Source of the DNA: GCA-020344715 sp050115935
Lineage (GTDB): Archaea; Thermoproteota; Bathyarchaeia; Bathyarchaeales; Bathyarchaeaceae
Length of the DNA stretch: 12,276 bases
Assembly (NCBI GenBank): GCA_050115935.1
Contig: JASFPO010000058.1
Coordinates: 1 to 12,276, forward strand
Reading direction: 5' to 3'
This document shows positions 6,739 through 12,276 of this stretch, piece after piece (the first letter of the stretch is position 1; each line of letters starts with the position of its first letter). The translations under genes and the position numbers were made by a program. The notes beneath the pieces are model-generated. The model worked only from the letters and a program-made list of their open reading frames with translations, was not told the DNA's origin and did not search any database.

Positions 6739-7347
6739 GTGCCTCAATCTCACTTCGACTGGAAATTCGAGATCCCAACATGGGAAAAGATCTACGAGCT
6801 ATTGCTCAATCTAGCCAATCAAATTAGAGAAGCAGATTACAAACCAGACATCATAGTAGGCGTATCCCGTGGTGGGTGGCCTCCAGCTAGAATCATGTCA
6901 GATCTATTGGAAAATCCGAAGTTGGCTAACGTGAAAGCTGAATTTTATCTTGGCGTAGCTGAAACCAAAGGAGAACCTATCATAACGCAACCAGTTTCCG
7001 TGTCAGTGAAGGATAAGAGAGTTTTGGTGGTAGATGATGTGGCTGACACTGGCAAGAGTCTACGGCTTGTAAAGTCGCATTTGGAGGAGCAAAGTGCATC
7101 TGATGTGAAAATCGCAACGATCTACTATAAGCCGTGGAGCGTTGTAATTCCAGACTGGTATGAACTCAAAACAAGCCATTGGATAATTTTTCCATGGGAA
7201 AGAAAAGAATCAGTTAGAAATGTCGTGAAGAGATTCAAAGGTGAAGGAAAAACAGTTGAAGAAGCCAAGGAAGCACTGATACATTATGGCCTAGACCGCA
7301 AACTGGTGGAAAAATTTCTCAATGAGTTTTTTGAGGGGCAAGTTTGA
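6739..7347 (+). CDS. Predicted phosphoribosyltransferase (COG2236-like)
   Basis: A 202-residue type I phosphoribosyltransferase. The PRPP-binding loop is VLVVDDVADTGKSL (95-108) with the paired acidic residues, and the pyrophosphate loop region is VGVSRGGWPPARI (40-52). The segment YYKPWSVVIPDWYE and HWIIFPWE near residue 130-155 is typical of the archaeal branch related to hypoxanthine/xanthine-guanine salvage enzymes; the base it uses cannot be read from sequence. A helical C-terminal tail (~155-202, GLDRKLVEKFLNEF) looks like a small UBA-like or dimerisation element. The start is GTG, with GGGAG (6724-6728) about 10 bases upstream. Its TGA stop overlaps the TTG start of the Cgi121 gene, so the two are translationally coupled. 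Confidence 0.87.
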   Translation: MPQSHFDWKFEIPTWEKIYELLLNLANQIREADYKPDIIVGVSRGGWPPARIMSDLLENPKLANVKAEFYLGVAETKGEPIITQPVSVSVKDKRVLVVDDVADTGKSLRLVKSHLEEQSASDVKIATIYYKPWSVVIPDWYELKTSHWIIFPWERKESVRNVVKRFKGEGKTVEEAKEALIHYGLDRKLVEKFLNEFFEGQV

Positions 7348-7913
7348 TTCAGAAGTTGGAAGGCTTTGACAAATACATTGTCATCGCTGGTTTTAGAAAT
7401 GTCAAGATTAAAGATATTGACAAGTTTCTCATCGTTGTTAAAGAAAAGACCGGAAACGCCTGTGTCCAGTTTCTCAATGCAAAGCTGGTAGCGAGCTGGC
7501 AACATCTCTACTTTGCTGCTTTAAACGCAGTAAACGCTTTCAAAAGCAAGTTGAATATTTCAAACAATTTGAGCATTGAAATCCTTCTCTATGCCTGCGC
7601 TCGAACACAAATCAAGGAAGCCGTAAAGCTTATTGGAATTCATCCAAGCTCCAGTGAGGTTGCTGTTGTCATCGTAACAAACACCTGCAACGAGGCATCA
7701 TCATTGTTAGATGCAATCTCTGCAATGCTTATTGGAAGCAGTCAAGATGATGGACTTCTTGAGTTAACCGATGATAAAGTTGGGGATATAAAGAAGCTTT
7801 TCGAGATTTCACACGTTGAACTAGAAGCCAAAGTGGAGAAGAAGTATGGTGAGAAAGAGGCTTTATTGGATTTAGTTATTGAACATGTCGCTTTGCTTGT
7901 TACTCAACGCTAG
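7344..7913 (+). CDS. cgi121: KEOPS complex subunit Cgi121
   Basis: A 189-residue protein matching archaeal Cgi121, the KEOPS subunit that captures tRNA for Kae1 to make t6A at position 37 of ANN-decoding tRNAs. Supporting phrases are ASWQHLYFAALNAVNAF (~50-66), the signature EILLYACARTQIKEAVKLIGI (around 80-100; usually 'EiLlY.sg.RQI..Ai...Gi', here TQI in place of RQI) and the C-terminal KKLFEISHVELEA. Length is slightly above the usual ~150-170. TTG 7344 overlaps the previous stop (TTGA) and GAGGGG lies 6 bases ahead. No other KEOPS gene is in the window. It ends 2 bases from the stop of the convergent THUMP gene, which concerns another tRNA modification. Confidence 0.8.
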   Translation: MIQKLEGFDKYIVIAGFRNVKIKDIDKFLIVVKEKTGNACVQFLNAKLVASWQHLYFAALNAVNAFKSKLNISNNLSIEILLYACARTQIKEAVKLIGIHPSSSEVAVVIVTNTCNEASSLLDAISAMLIGSSQDDGLLELTDDKVGDIKKLFEISHVELEAKVEKKYGEKEALLDLVIEHVALLVTQR

Positions 7914-7915
7914 AA

Positions 7916-8440
7916 TCAGAATTTCTCTTTCATTACTGAGAGAATTTGGTCGGGTTCTATTATTGATATGCCAGTTAACTTTCCAACAACTTCGATAAGG
8001 ACTATTTTGTCTGGATTGCTCAAGTCAACTCTTCGCTCTATGTTTGCGGCTGCAACTTCAATCATGTCTCGGGTTGTGGTGTCGGTGAAACGCTTCTCCA
8101 CTGTCACACGGAAAGATTCGTTCTCCTTGATTTTAGCAGCTAATTCGGTGGTTGTTCGCTCTATTTCGCTCAGACCAGTTCTCACAACCTTTTCAATGGG
8201 AATAACTCTAAACGTATATCGAAACTCGTAGGGTTTCTCCTTCAATATTGTCCGAAACTTCTCGATAACCTCAAAAGGGTCGAATGCAGTTTTAGCTGCG
8301 ATCAGTCCCGTAATGCCCGTTTTGTCAACTTTTGAAGCAGAGTCTCCAATTTCGCCCAGCAAATACCATATTTCAGAGCAGGCGTCTTCCTCGTTTCCCC
8401 GCGAAGTCGTTGCGAGCAAATTAAAATCTTTCAAGACCAT
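7916..8440 (-). CDS. THUMP-domain RNA-binding protein, Tan1-like
   Basis: A 174-residue protein of the COG1818 type (archaeal relatives of yeast Tan1/human THUMPD1). Those proteins bind tRNA and assist the acetyltransferase that makes ac4C at position 12. The N-terminal part (DFNLLATTSRGNEEDACSEI, then GITGLIAAKT) is the ferredoxin-like portion; the THUMP part is residues ~70-174, with YEFRYTFRVIPIEKVVRT, FRVTVEKRFTDTT and the closing KIVLIEVVGKLTGISII. No methyltransferase or thiouridylase domain is attached, as expected for this subgroup. ATG 8440 is preceded by GGTGGTGA. It is a single gene convergent with cgi121 and divergent from the asparaginase. The family call is firm; the acetylation role is by homology only. 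Confidence 0.87.
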   Translation of the reverse strand: MVLKDFNLLATTSRGNEEDACSEIWYLLGEIGDSASKVDKTGITGLIAAKTAFDPFEVIEKFRTILKEKPYEFRYTFRVIPIEKVVRTGLSEIERTTTELAAKIKENESFRVTVEKRFTDTTTRDMIEVAAANIERRVDLSNPDKIVLIEVVGKLTGISIIEPDQILSVMKEKF

Positions 8441-8444
8441 ACGC

Positions 8445-8509
8445 TTTCACCACCAGCTTCATAAGTGACCAACAAAAGAAGCTTCAGCATGGGTCACCAA
8501 CAGAAGCTT
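8445..8509. repeat. Imperfect direct repeats upstream of the THUMP gene
   Basis: GTGACCAACAAAAGAAGCTT (8465-8484) and GTCACCAACAGAAGCTT (8493-8509) match at 16 of 17 positions once a 3-base AAA indel is allowed. A weaker third relative, CACCACCAGCTTC (8448-8460), overlaps the Shine-Dalgarno of the THUMP gene. They may be operator repeats in the divergent 192-base region 8441-8632, or a local duplication. Confidence 0.55.
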
Positions 8510-8580
8510 AGCCCACTTCTTCTTTTAGCATTTTCTATTCAACAAACTGTGAGCGTTCAGCAGAGGATCGGACAGAGACC

Positions 8581-8598
8581 TTAAATTCGAAGATTTAA
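8581..8598 (+). promoter_or_regulatory. Probable TATA region for the asparaginase gene
   Basis: TTAAATTC, at 8581-8588, is about 25 bases before a transcript start expected near 8608. It forms an AT-rich inverted repeat, TTAAAT (8581-8586) with ATTTAA (8593-8598). Shine-Dalgarno AGGGAGAT (8623-8630) and ATG 8633 follow. Confidence 0.4.
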
Positions 8599-8632
8599 CA
8601 CGTAACTACTTCATAACGATGTAGGGAGATCT

Positions 8633-9607
8633 ATGAAAAAGCCAGTAATTGCTGTACATGGAGGAGCAGGAGTCTGGCGTCCAGAGAGAAGAAAACCCGG
8701 GTTAGCCGGCGTGAAAAAAGCAGCGGCTACAAGCTTCAAAATCTTAGAGGCTGATGGAAGCGCTCTGGATGCTGTGGAAGCCGCAGTTGTTTGCATGGAA
8801 GATGACGAAGTCTTCAATGCTGGAAAAGGTTCAGCCCTAACAATAGATGGACAAGTAGAGATGGAAGCTTCAATTATGGATGGAAAATCCCTGAATGCTG
8901 GAGCAGTTGGGCTTCTGAAGGATATTAAGAACCCAGTTCATCTAGCAAGAATAGTAATGGAACACACAGATCACATCTTCGTTGCATCCAAAGCTTCAGA
9001 GGAACTGGCAGAAGTTTTCCATCTAGAGAAGACAGAACCACTCACAGAAACTCGAATAAGATATTGGAGTGAACTGAAAAAGAAACTAAAACATGAAAAG
9101 GGAATTCACTATCTACCAAGGCTTAAGAAACTGCTTACATCTTATCCAAACCTTTTCGAAACAGACACTGTGGGGGCAGTAGCACTTGACATAGAAGGGG
9201 ATGTGGCTGCAGCAACTTCAACCGGCGGACTAACTCTGAAGCTTCCAGGCAGAATAGGCGATACACCCCTTATCGGATGCGGTATCTATGCTGACAATGA
9301 GGCTGGAGCTTGCTCAACCACTGGGATAGGCGAAGTTGCTGTCAAGTTGGTTCTGGCCAAAGCTACCTGTGACTACATGGGCCACGGACAACAAGCTCAA
9401 GAGGCAGCGGAAAGCTCCATCAAACTTGTTAACAGAAGAATACACCTTAGAGAGTCCATGGGTTTGATTGCTGTTGACATGCACGGCGGGATAGGTGCTG
9501 CTCATAATTCTCAACATCTATGTTGGGCTTACATGACATCTGAAATGCAAAAGCCACAAGCTGCCCTAAGGGCGAAGATCGTTAGGAATACTTCCCAAGC
9601 GAAATGA
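8633..9607 (+). CDS. Plant-type L-asparaginase / isoaspartyl peptidase
   Basis: A 324-residue N-terminal nucleophile hydrolase precursor that cleaves itself into alpha and beta subunits and hydrolyses isoaspartyl dipeptides and asparagine. The alpha part starts PVIAVHGGAGVW and has DAVEAAVVCMEDDEVFNAGKGS (~46-67) and MEASIMDG, all hallmarks. The nucleophile is Thr179 in ETDTVGAVALD; the scissile bond is D178-T179 (Asp-Thr, as in taspase 1, where many relatives have Gly-Thr). Substrate-binding elements RIGDTPLIGCGIYAD (207-221) and STTGIGE (228-234) follow. Length is normal. The linker before the nucleophile (~131-175) is basic and lengthier than in compact relatives. Cytoplasmic. ATG 8633 has a strong AGGGAGAT. 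It appears monocistronic and supplies aspartate and ammonia. Confidence 0.92.
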   Translation: MKKPVIAVHGGAGVWRPERRKPGLAGVKKAAATSFKILEADGSALDAVEAAVVCMEDDEVFNAGKGSALTIDGQVEMEASIMDGKSLNAGAVGLLKDIKNPVHLARIVMEHTDHIFVASKASEELAEVFHLEKTEPLTETRIRYWSELKKKLKHEKGIHYLPRLKKLLTSYPNLFETDTVGAVALDIEGDVAAATSTGGLTLKLPGRIGDTPLIGCGIYADNEAGACSTTGIGEVAVKLVLAKATCDYMGHGQQAQEAAESSIKLVNRRIHLRESMGLIAVDMHGGIGAAHNSQHLCWAYMTSEMQKPQAALRAKIVRNTSQAK

Positions 9608-9621
9608 GGATCTAACCTGAT

Positions 9622-9643
9622 TGCGAGAAGTTTTATACTCGCA
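9622..9643 (+). promoter_or_regulatory. Inverted repeat bracketing a TATA-like element
   Basis: TGCGAG (9622-9627) and CTCGCA (9638-9643) are exact reverse complements around AAGTTTTATA. The centre resembles a TATA box, which would start a transcript near 9660; alternatively the hairpin, 14 bases after the asparaginase stop, could mark its 3' end. Both roles are inferred. Confidence 0.45.
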
Positions 9644-9646
9644 GGA

Positions 9647-9772
9647 TGGAAATGCTTAAGACGGCTTCAATGTGGTGATTATTCTTATTGTTGCCGGAGC
9701 TGGGACTGTTTGGAGGAAGACTGGGAACAAGAGGATGAAGAGGAAGAAGAATGGGAAGAGGAAGAGTGGTGA
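9647..9772 (+). pseudogene. Cryptic Cys-rich/acidic micro-frame, possibly a broken small gene
   Basis: Read in this frame the segment gives KCLRRLQCGDYSYC, then CRSWDCLEEDWE, then an acidic tail of Glu with three Trp ending EEEEW and TGA at 9770-9772. Cysteine spacing plus a Trp/Glu tail looks like a tiny zinc-binding protein rather than chance, but the frame has no ATG, GTG or TTG before the cysteines. ATG at 9646 is one base out of frame: dropping a single base after it would give a 41-residue protein starting MKCLRRL. It could be a frameshifted gene, an assembly error, or a by-product of the purine-rich tract. The rest of the gap 9608-9879 holds only the promoter elements listed separately. 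Confidence 0.25.
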
Positions 9773-9852
9773 AGCGCAAAAGAATCTGTCAAGACGCAAA
9801 TCTTTCTGTCAAAATGCATGCAGGTTTATTACCAGCATATTCCATTTTGATG

Positions 9853-9860
9853 TTTATATA
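9853..9860 (+). promoter_or_regulatory. TATA box for ABCE1
   Basis: TTTATATA is close to the archaeal consensus. Its centre is about 23 bases before the A of ATG 9880, so the mRNA probably begins at or next to the start codon (leaderless). No Shine-Dalgarno is present between them, in agreement. Confidence 0.65.
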
Positions 9861-9879
9861 GATGAAGCATGGGACAAGT

Positions 9880-11673
9880 ATGGTTCGAGTTGCAGTCTTA
9901 GATGAAGACCGATGTGATCCAAGACGTTGCGGCAGAGTTTGCCATCGTTTCTGTCCGCCTGTTAGAAATAAAATCGAGGCTATTCGTTTTGAGAAGGGCA
10001 AGCCCATTGTAGTAGAGGCTCTTTGCGTTGGATGCGGCATCTGCGTCAGAAAGTGTCCATTTGATGCTCTCTTCATAGTCAACCTTCCAGACGAGCTTGA
10101 AGAAGAATGCAGTCACAGATTCGGACCAAACACTTTCAAGCTTTTCCGCTTACCTATACCTTCTTCAGGCATAGTGCTGGGCTTGCTAGGACAGAACGGC
10201 ATCGGAAAAACCACGGCGATAAAACTGCTTTCTGGTGAGATTAAGCTCAACCTTGGAAGATTCAACAATCCTCCAGATTGGTCTGACATAATCAAACATT
10301 TTCGGGGGTCGATTCTCCAAGAGTATTTTGAGCGATTAAGCAATGACCGACTTAGAGTGGTGCACAAGCCGCAGTATGTAGATAGAATTCCACAGATCAT
10401 TCATGGCAAGGTAGGTGATCTTCTCAGTAAAGTTGACGAACGGGACATGCTGAAGATTCTAGTTGAGCAGTTGCAGCTTGAAAACATTATGGAGCGCAGC
10501 CTTGAAGTTTTAAGTGGAGGCGAACTGCAGAGAGTAGCAATTGCAGCCTCAATCTGCAGAGAAGCAGATGTCTACCTTTTCGATGAACCTTCAAGTTACT
10601 TAGATGTGAAACAACGTCTACAAGCAGCAAGAGTTATACGAAGTTTGACAAAAGATGAGAAAACTGTGATTGTTGCTGAACATGACCTCGCTATACTCGA
10701 CTATCTGTCTGATCAGATCTGTGTTTTCTATGGCAGTCCACGTGTCTATGGCATTGTTTCCCATGTGCATGGAGTTAGAACAGGCATCAACATATACCTT
10801 CAAGGCTTTATCGCAGACGAAAACGTACGATTCAGAAAAGAGCCCATCATTTTCCATGTGAAACCTCCAACCAAAAGCTGGGCAGCAGGTGAAACTGTGT
10901 TGAAGTGGAGTGCAACGATAAAATCCTATGAAGAGTTCTCCTTGAGAGTTGAGGCCGGAGAGGGAAAACAGGGTGAAGTCATAGGTATATTGGGACCAAA
11001 CGGCATAGGTAAAACCACTTTTGTGAAGCTTTTAGCTGGAATCGAAAAGCCTAACAGAGGAAAACCGCCTGTGAAGGAGGAATCGACAGTGAGCTACAAG
11101 CCCCAGTATATCTCCGCAGAGTATGAAGGCACAGTTGAAGAACTGCTCAAAGACATTGCAAAAGAGGATTTCGAATCCGGCTGGTATCGGAGCGAAATTG
11201 TACAGCCTCTCAACGTGCTTTCTCTCCTCGATCGAGACATAACTCAACTAAGCGGAGGTGAGCTTCAAAAGGTTGCCATAGCAGCTTGTCTCTCCAGAAG
11301 GGTACAGCTATACCTGCTCGACGAACCTAGTGCCTACTTGGATGTGGAAGAACGATTGTCCATGGCTAGAACAATAAGACGAGTAGTTGAAAACCGAAAT
11401 GCAACGGCATTTGTTGTAGAACACGATGTCGTCGCACAAGACTTCATTGCCGACCGCCTGATGATTTTCACAGGCACACCTGGAATAAAGGGCATTGCTA
11501 ATCCACCCACCAACCTACGAGTTGGGATGAACGATTTTCTTGGAGAGATGAGAATCACCTTTCGACGAGATCTTGAAACGAGAAGGCCTAGAGTGAACAA
11601 GGAAGGCTCCAAACTTGACAGATATCAAAAAAAGATCGCTGAATACTATTATGTGCCAGCTAGAGAGAACTAA
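9880..11673 (+). CDS. abcE1: ABCE1 / RNase L inhibitor-type ribosome-recycling ATPase
   Basis: A 597-residue cytoplasmic Fe-S twin-ATPase that splits ribosomes after termination together with aRF1 or Pelota. N-terminal Fe-S domain: eight cysteines at 12, 17, 21, 25 and 49, 52, 55, 59 for two [4Fe-4S] clusters. NBD1: Walker A GQNGIGKT (104-111), signature LSGGELQRVAIAA (from 211), Walker B with D235-E236 and H-loop AEHDLA. NBD2: Walker A GPNGIGKT (372-379), signature LSGGELQKVAIAA (from 457), Walker B D481-E482 and VEHDVV. The hinge and C-terminal basic tail are present and length is normal. An in-frame ATG at 9862 is possible, but it lies too near the TATA box, and ATG 9880 gives the family N-terminus MVRVAVLDEDRC. 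It appears to be a single-gene transcript. Confidence 0.96.
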   Translation: MVRVAVLDEDRCDPRRCGRVCHRFCPPVRNKIEAIRFEKGKPIVVEALCVGCGICVRKCPFDALFIVNLPDELEEECSHRFGPNTFKLFRLPIPSSGIVLGLLGQNGIGKTTAIKLLSGEIKLNLGRFNNPPDWSDIIKHFRGSILQEYFERLSNDRLRVVHKPQYVDRIPQIIHGKVGDLLSKVDERDMLKILVEQLQLENIMERSLEVLSGGELQRVAIAASICREADVYLFDEPSSYLDVKQRLQAARVIRSLTKDEKTVIVAEHDLAILDYLSDQICVFYGSPRVYGIVSHVHGVRTGINIYLQGFIADENVRFRKEPIIFHVKPPTKSWAAGETVLKWSATIKSYEEFSLRVEAGEGKQGEVIGILGPNGIGKTTFVKLLAGIEKPNRGKPPVKEESTVSYKPQYISAEYEGTVEELLKDIAKEDFESGWYRSEIVQPLNVLSLLDRDITQLSGGELQKVAIAACLSRRVQLYLLDEPSAYLDVEERLSMARTIRRVVENRNATAFVVEHDVVAQDFIADRLMIFTGTPGIKGIANPPTNLRVGMNDFLGEMRITFRRDLETRRPRVNKEGSKLDRYQKKIAEYYYVPAREN

Positions 11674-11743
11674 GCAGGTTCTGTGTATTCATAACTGTTT
11701 CTGTGTAGTGCCCTTTCAATTCTCCATAGCAAACAGTGGGTTA

Positions 11744-11758
11744 TAACTTTTTATTTTC
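11744..11758 (+). terminator. T-rich tract downstream of ABCE1
   Basis: AACTTTTTATTTTCC, about 70 bases after the stop, has two T runs and would serve as an archaeal oligo-T terminator. Its 3' half is also the left arm of the inverted repeat at 11751-11793. Confidence 0.4.
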
Positions 11759-11793
11759 CACATCAAATGTCGCATTTTGTTACTGGAAAATAA
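11751..11793. repeat. Nested inverted repeat (compound hairpin)
   Basis: Outer arms TTATTTTCCA (11751-11760) and TGGAAAATAA (11784-11793) are a perfect 10-bp inverted repeat. Inside them AAATG (11765-11769) pairs with CATTT (11773-11777) around a TCG loop. The whole 43-base element could fold as one hairpin with an internal loop, in either transcript, or act as a protein-binding palindrome. Confidence 0.6.
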
Positions 11794-11830
11794 GGCAAAT
11801 GTTAAATATGGTTGATTTCACTCAAATTGC

Positions 11831-11840
11831 AATTAAAAAT
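11831..11840 (+). promoter_or_regulatory. Probable TATA region for the 64-residue gene
   Basis: AATTAAAAAT lies 25 or so bases before ATG 11861, so the transcript would start at or near the start codon. GGGGATC (11851-11857) could be a closely spaced Shine-Dalgarno if the leader is longer. Confidence 0.4.
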
Positions 11841-11860
11841 TGAATCTGTTGGGGATCAGA

Positions 11861-12055
11861 ATGGTTAGTGAGGGTAGAGGAAGGTTATTCAGAAGGAAAG
11901 ACGGCAAATACTTGATCTACGTTCCGAAAGATCTAGCTGAAGACAGCATGTTTCCCTTCAAGGGTTCCTCCTCAATAGTTGTGAAAATAAGCTTCAAAAT
12001 CGGAAGAGACAAACTCCTCATAGAGCAATGGGTGGAGCCACCAGAAGAGGAATAG
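11861..12055 (+). CDS. Small conserved-looking protein, possibly AbrB-like fold
   Basis: A 64-residue protein from ATG 11861; an in-frame TTG at 11840 falls in the TATA region and is unlikely. It begins MVSEGRGRLFRRKDGKYL, continues IYVPKDLAEDSMFPFKGSSS and ends with two beta-like segments (SIVVKISFKI, DKLLIEQWV) and an acidic tail EPPEEE. The phrase 'kdGKyLIYVPKdLaeD' recalls the 'g.i.iPk.l' strand of SpoVT-AbrB swapped-hairpin DNA-binding proteins, but the match is slight. The even mixture of residues and clean ends support a real gene. I have a faint memory of similar small archaeal proteins and cannot confirm it. No neighbour gives a clue to function. Confidence 0.65.
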   Translation: MVSEGRGRLFRRKDGKYLIYVPKDLAEDSMFPFKGSSSIVVKISFKIGRDKLLIEQWVEPPEEE

Positions 12056-12098
12056 CTCTCCAAAGAAAAGACCATCGCAGACTAAGAACGGTTCAGCG

Positions 12099-12200
12099 GT
12101 TATATCTCGTCTCAAGGCCTCTCCGCAGGCTTTCGGCCAAGTAGCATTCATGCTAAACTGTGCCAGAAAAATGCTGGCTCATGCAATCCAATTTTTCTGA
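12099..12200 (+). other. Gene-free region with a run of small hairpins
   Basis: The 221 bases after 12055 show no coding frame on either strand. TTATAT at 12100-12105 could be a TATA box. Downstream lie GCCT/AGGC (12117-12120, 12127-12130), GGC/GCC (12128-12130, 12136-12138), TAGCAT/ATGCTA (12142-12147, 12150-12155) and GCCAG/CTGGC (12162-12166, 12174-12178), then a T-rich ATTTTTCTGATT near 12190-12202. This could be a small structured RNA with promoter and oligo-T end. It is no tRNA or other RNA I recognise. Confidence 0.3.
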
Positions 12201-12276
12201 TTATTTGTTGAGACTTCGAAATTAGCGTCTGAGTTAAAATGTAAAACAAGTTGAATGGATCATGTGGTCTGTTACT

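Noticed and set aside
8581..8598. TTAAAT/ATTTAA inverted repeat at the asparaginase TATA region, and CAATT/AATTG at 11830-11842
   Set aside because: Arms are almost pure A/T, so such symmetry is expected by chance; not counted as operators.
9605..9772. The frame stays open for 54 codons after the asparaginase TGA, suggesting stop-codon readthrough
   Set aside because: The asparaginase is complete at its normal length and no selenocysteine-type element is evident; sharing a frame has a one-in-three chance.
9672..9905. A 77-codon Lys/Arg-rich reading frame from GTG 9672
   Set aside because: It runs into the ABCE1 gene in another frame; its basic composition is what any purine-rich tract gives, and it lacks a ribosome-binding site.
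11679..11707. Repeat of TTCTGTGTA twice just after the ABCE1 stop
   Set aside because: Too short and only two copies.
12255..12276. Possible start of a further plus-strand gene (ATG at 12255 or 12262 after a TATA-like TTAAAAT)
   Set aside because: Only a few codons remain before the edge, so coding cannot be judged.
12056..12276. tRNA or known housekeeping RNA in the right-hand gap
   Set aside because: No cloverleaf, T-loop consensus or SRP/RNase P hallmark was found; only short unrelated hairpins.

Overview
The window reads as chromosomal DNA of an archaeon. It carries the archaeal/eukaryotic ribosome-recycling ATPase ABCE1, the KEOPS subunit Cgi121 and a Tan1-like THUMP protein. Promoters look archaeal: TATA boxes about 25 bases ahead of the expected transcript start, and at least one start codon placed for leaderless translation. 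Bacterial-type catabolic genes (imidazolonepropionase, formiminotransferase, plant-type asparaginase) sit among them, with moderate G+C and GTG/TTG starts. That mix fits an uncultured lineage such as Bathyarchaeia; the lineage is inference, not proven by any marker I can test here.

Layout. 1-1136 (minus): two-gene operon, a cysteine-rich protein followed by a helical protein whose DUF4332-like C-terminus runs off the left edge. 1286-3162 (plus): a three-gene operon of a coiled-coil protein, an SPFH (stomatin/prohibitin-like) protein with two zinc ribbons, and a four-helix membrane protein; it looks like a membrane-stress or membrane-scaffold module. 3172-5360 (minus): formiminotransferase and imidazolonepropionase, the last part of histidine degradation, translationally coupled. 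5597-6622 (plus): a secreted, C-terminally membrane-anchored protein of unknown function. 6739-7913 (plus): phosphoribosyltransferase overlapping Cgi121. 7916-8440 (minus): THUMP protein, convergent with Cgi121. 8633-9607 (plus): isoaspartyl peptidase/asparaginase. 9608-9879: intergenic, holding a hairpin around a TATA-like element and a cryptic Cys/acidic reading frame. 9880-11673 (plus): ABCE1. 11674-11860: T-rich tract and a nested hairpin. 11861-12055 (plus): a 64-residue unknown protein. 12056-12276: no gene found, but several small hairpins.

The genes fall into three themes: translation and tRNA modification (ABCE1, Cgi121, THUMP protein), amino-acid catabolism feeding glutamate/aspartate (formiminotransferase, HutI, asparaginase), and envelope biology (SPFH operon, secreted anchored protein). 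The most interesting parts are the SPFH triad, the cysteine-rich/DUF4332 pair, inverted repeats that bracket several TATA boxes, and the structured intergenic segments at the right end. No tRNA, rRNA, CRISPR array, transposase or integrase was seen.
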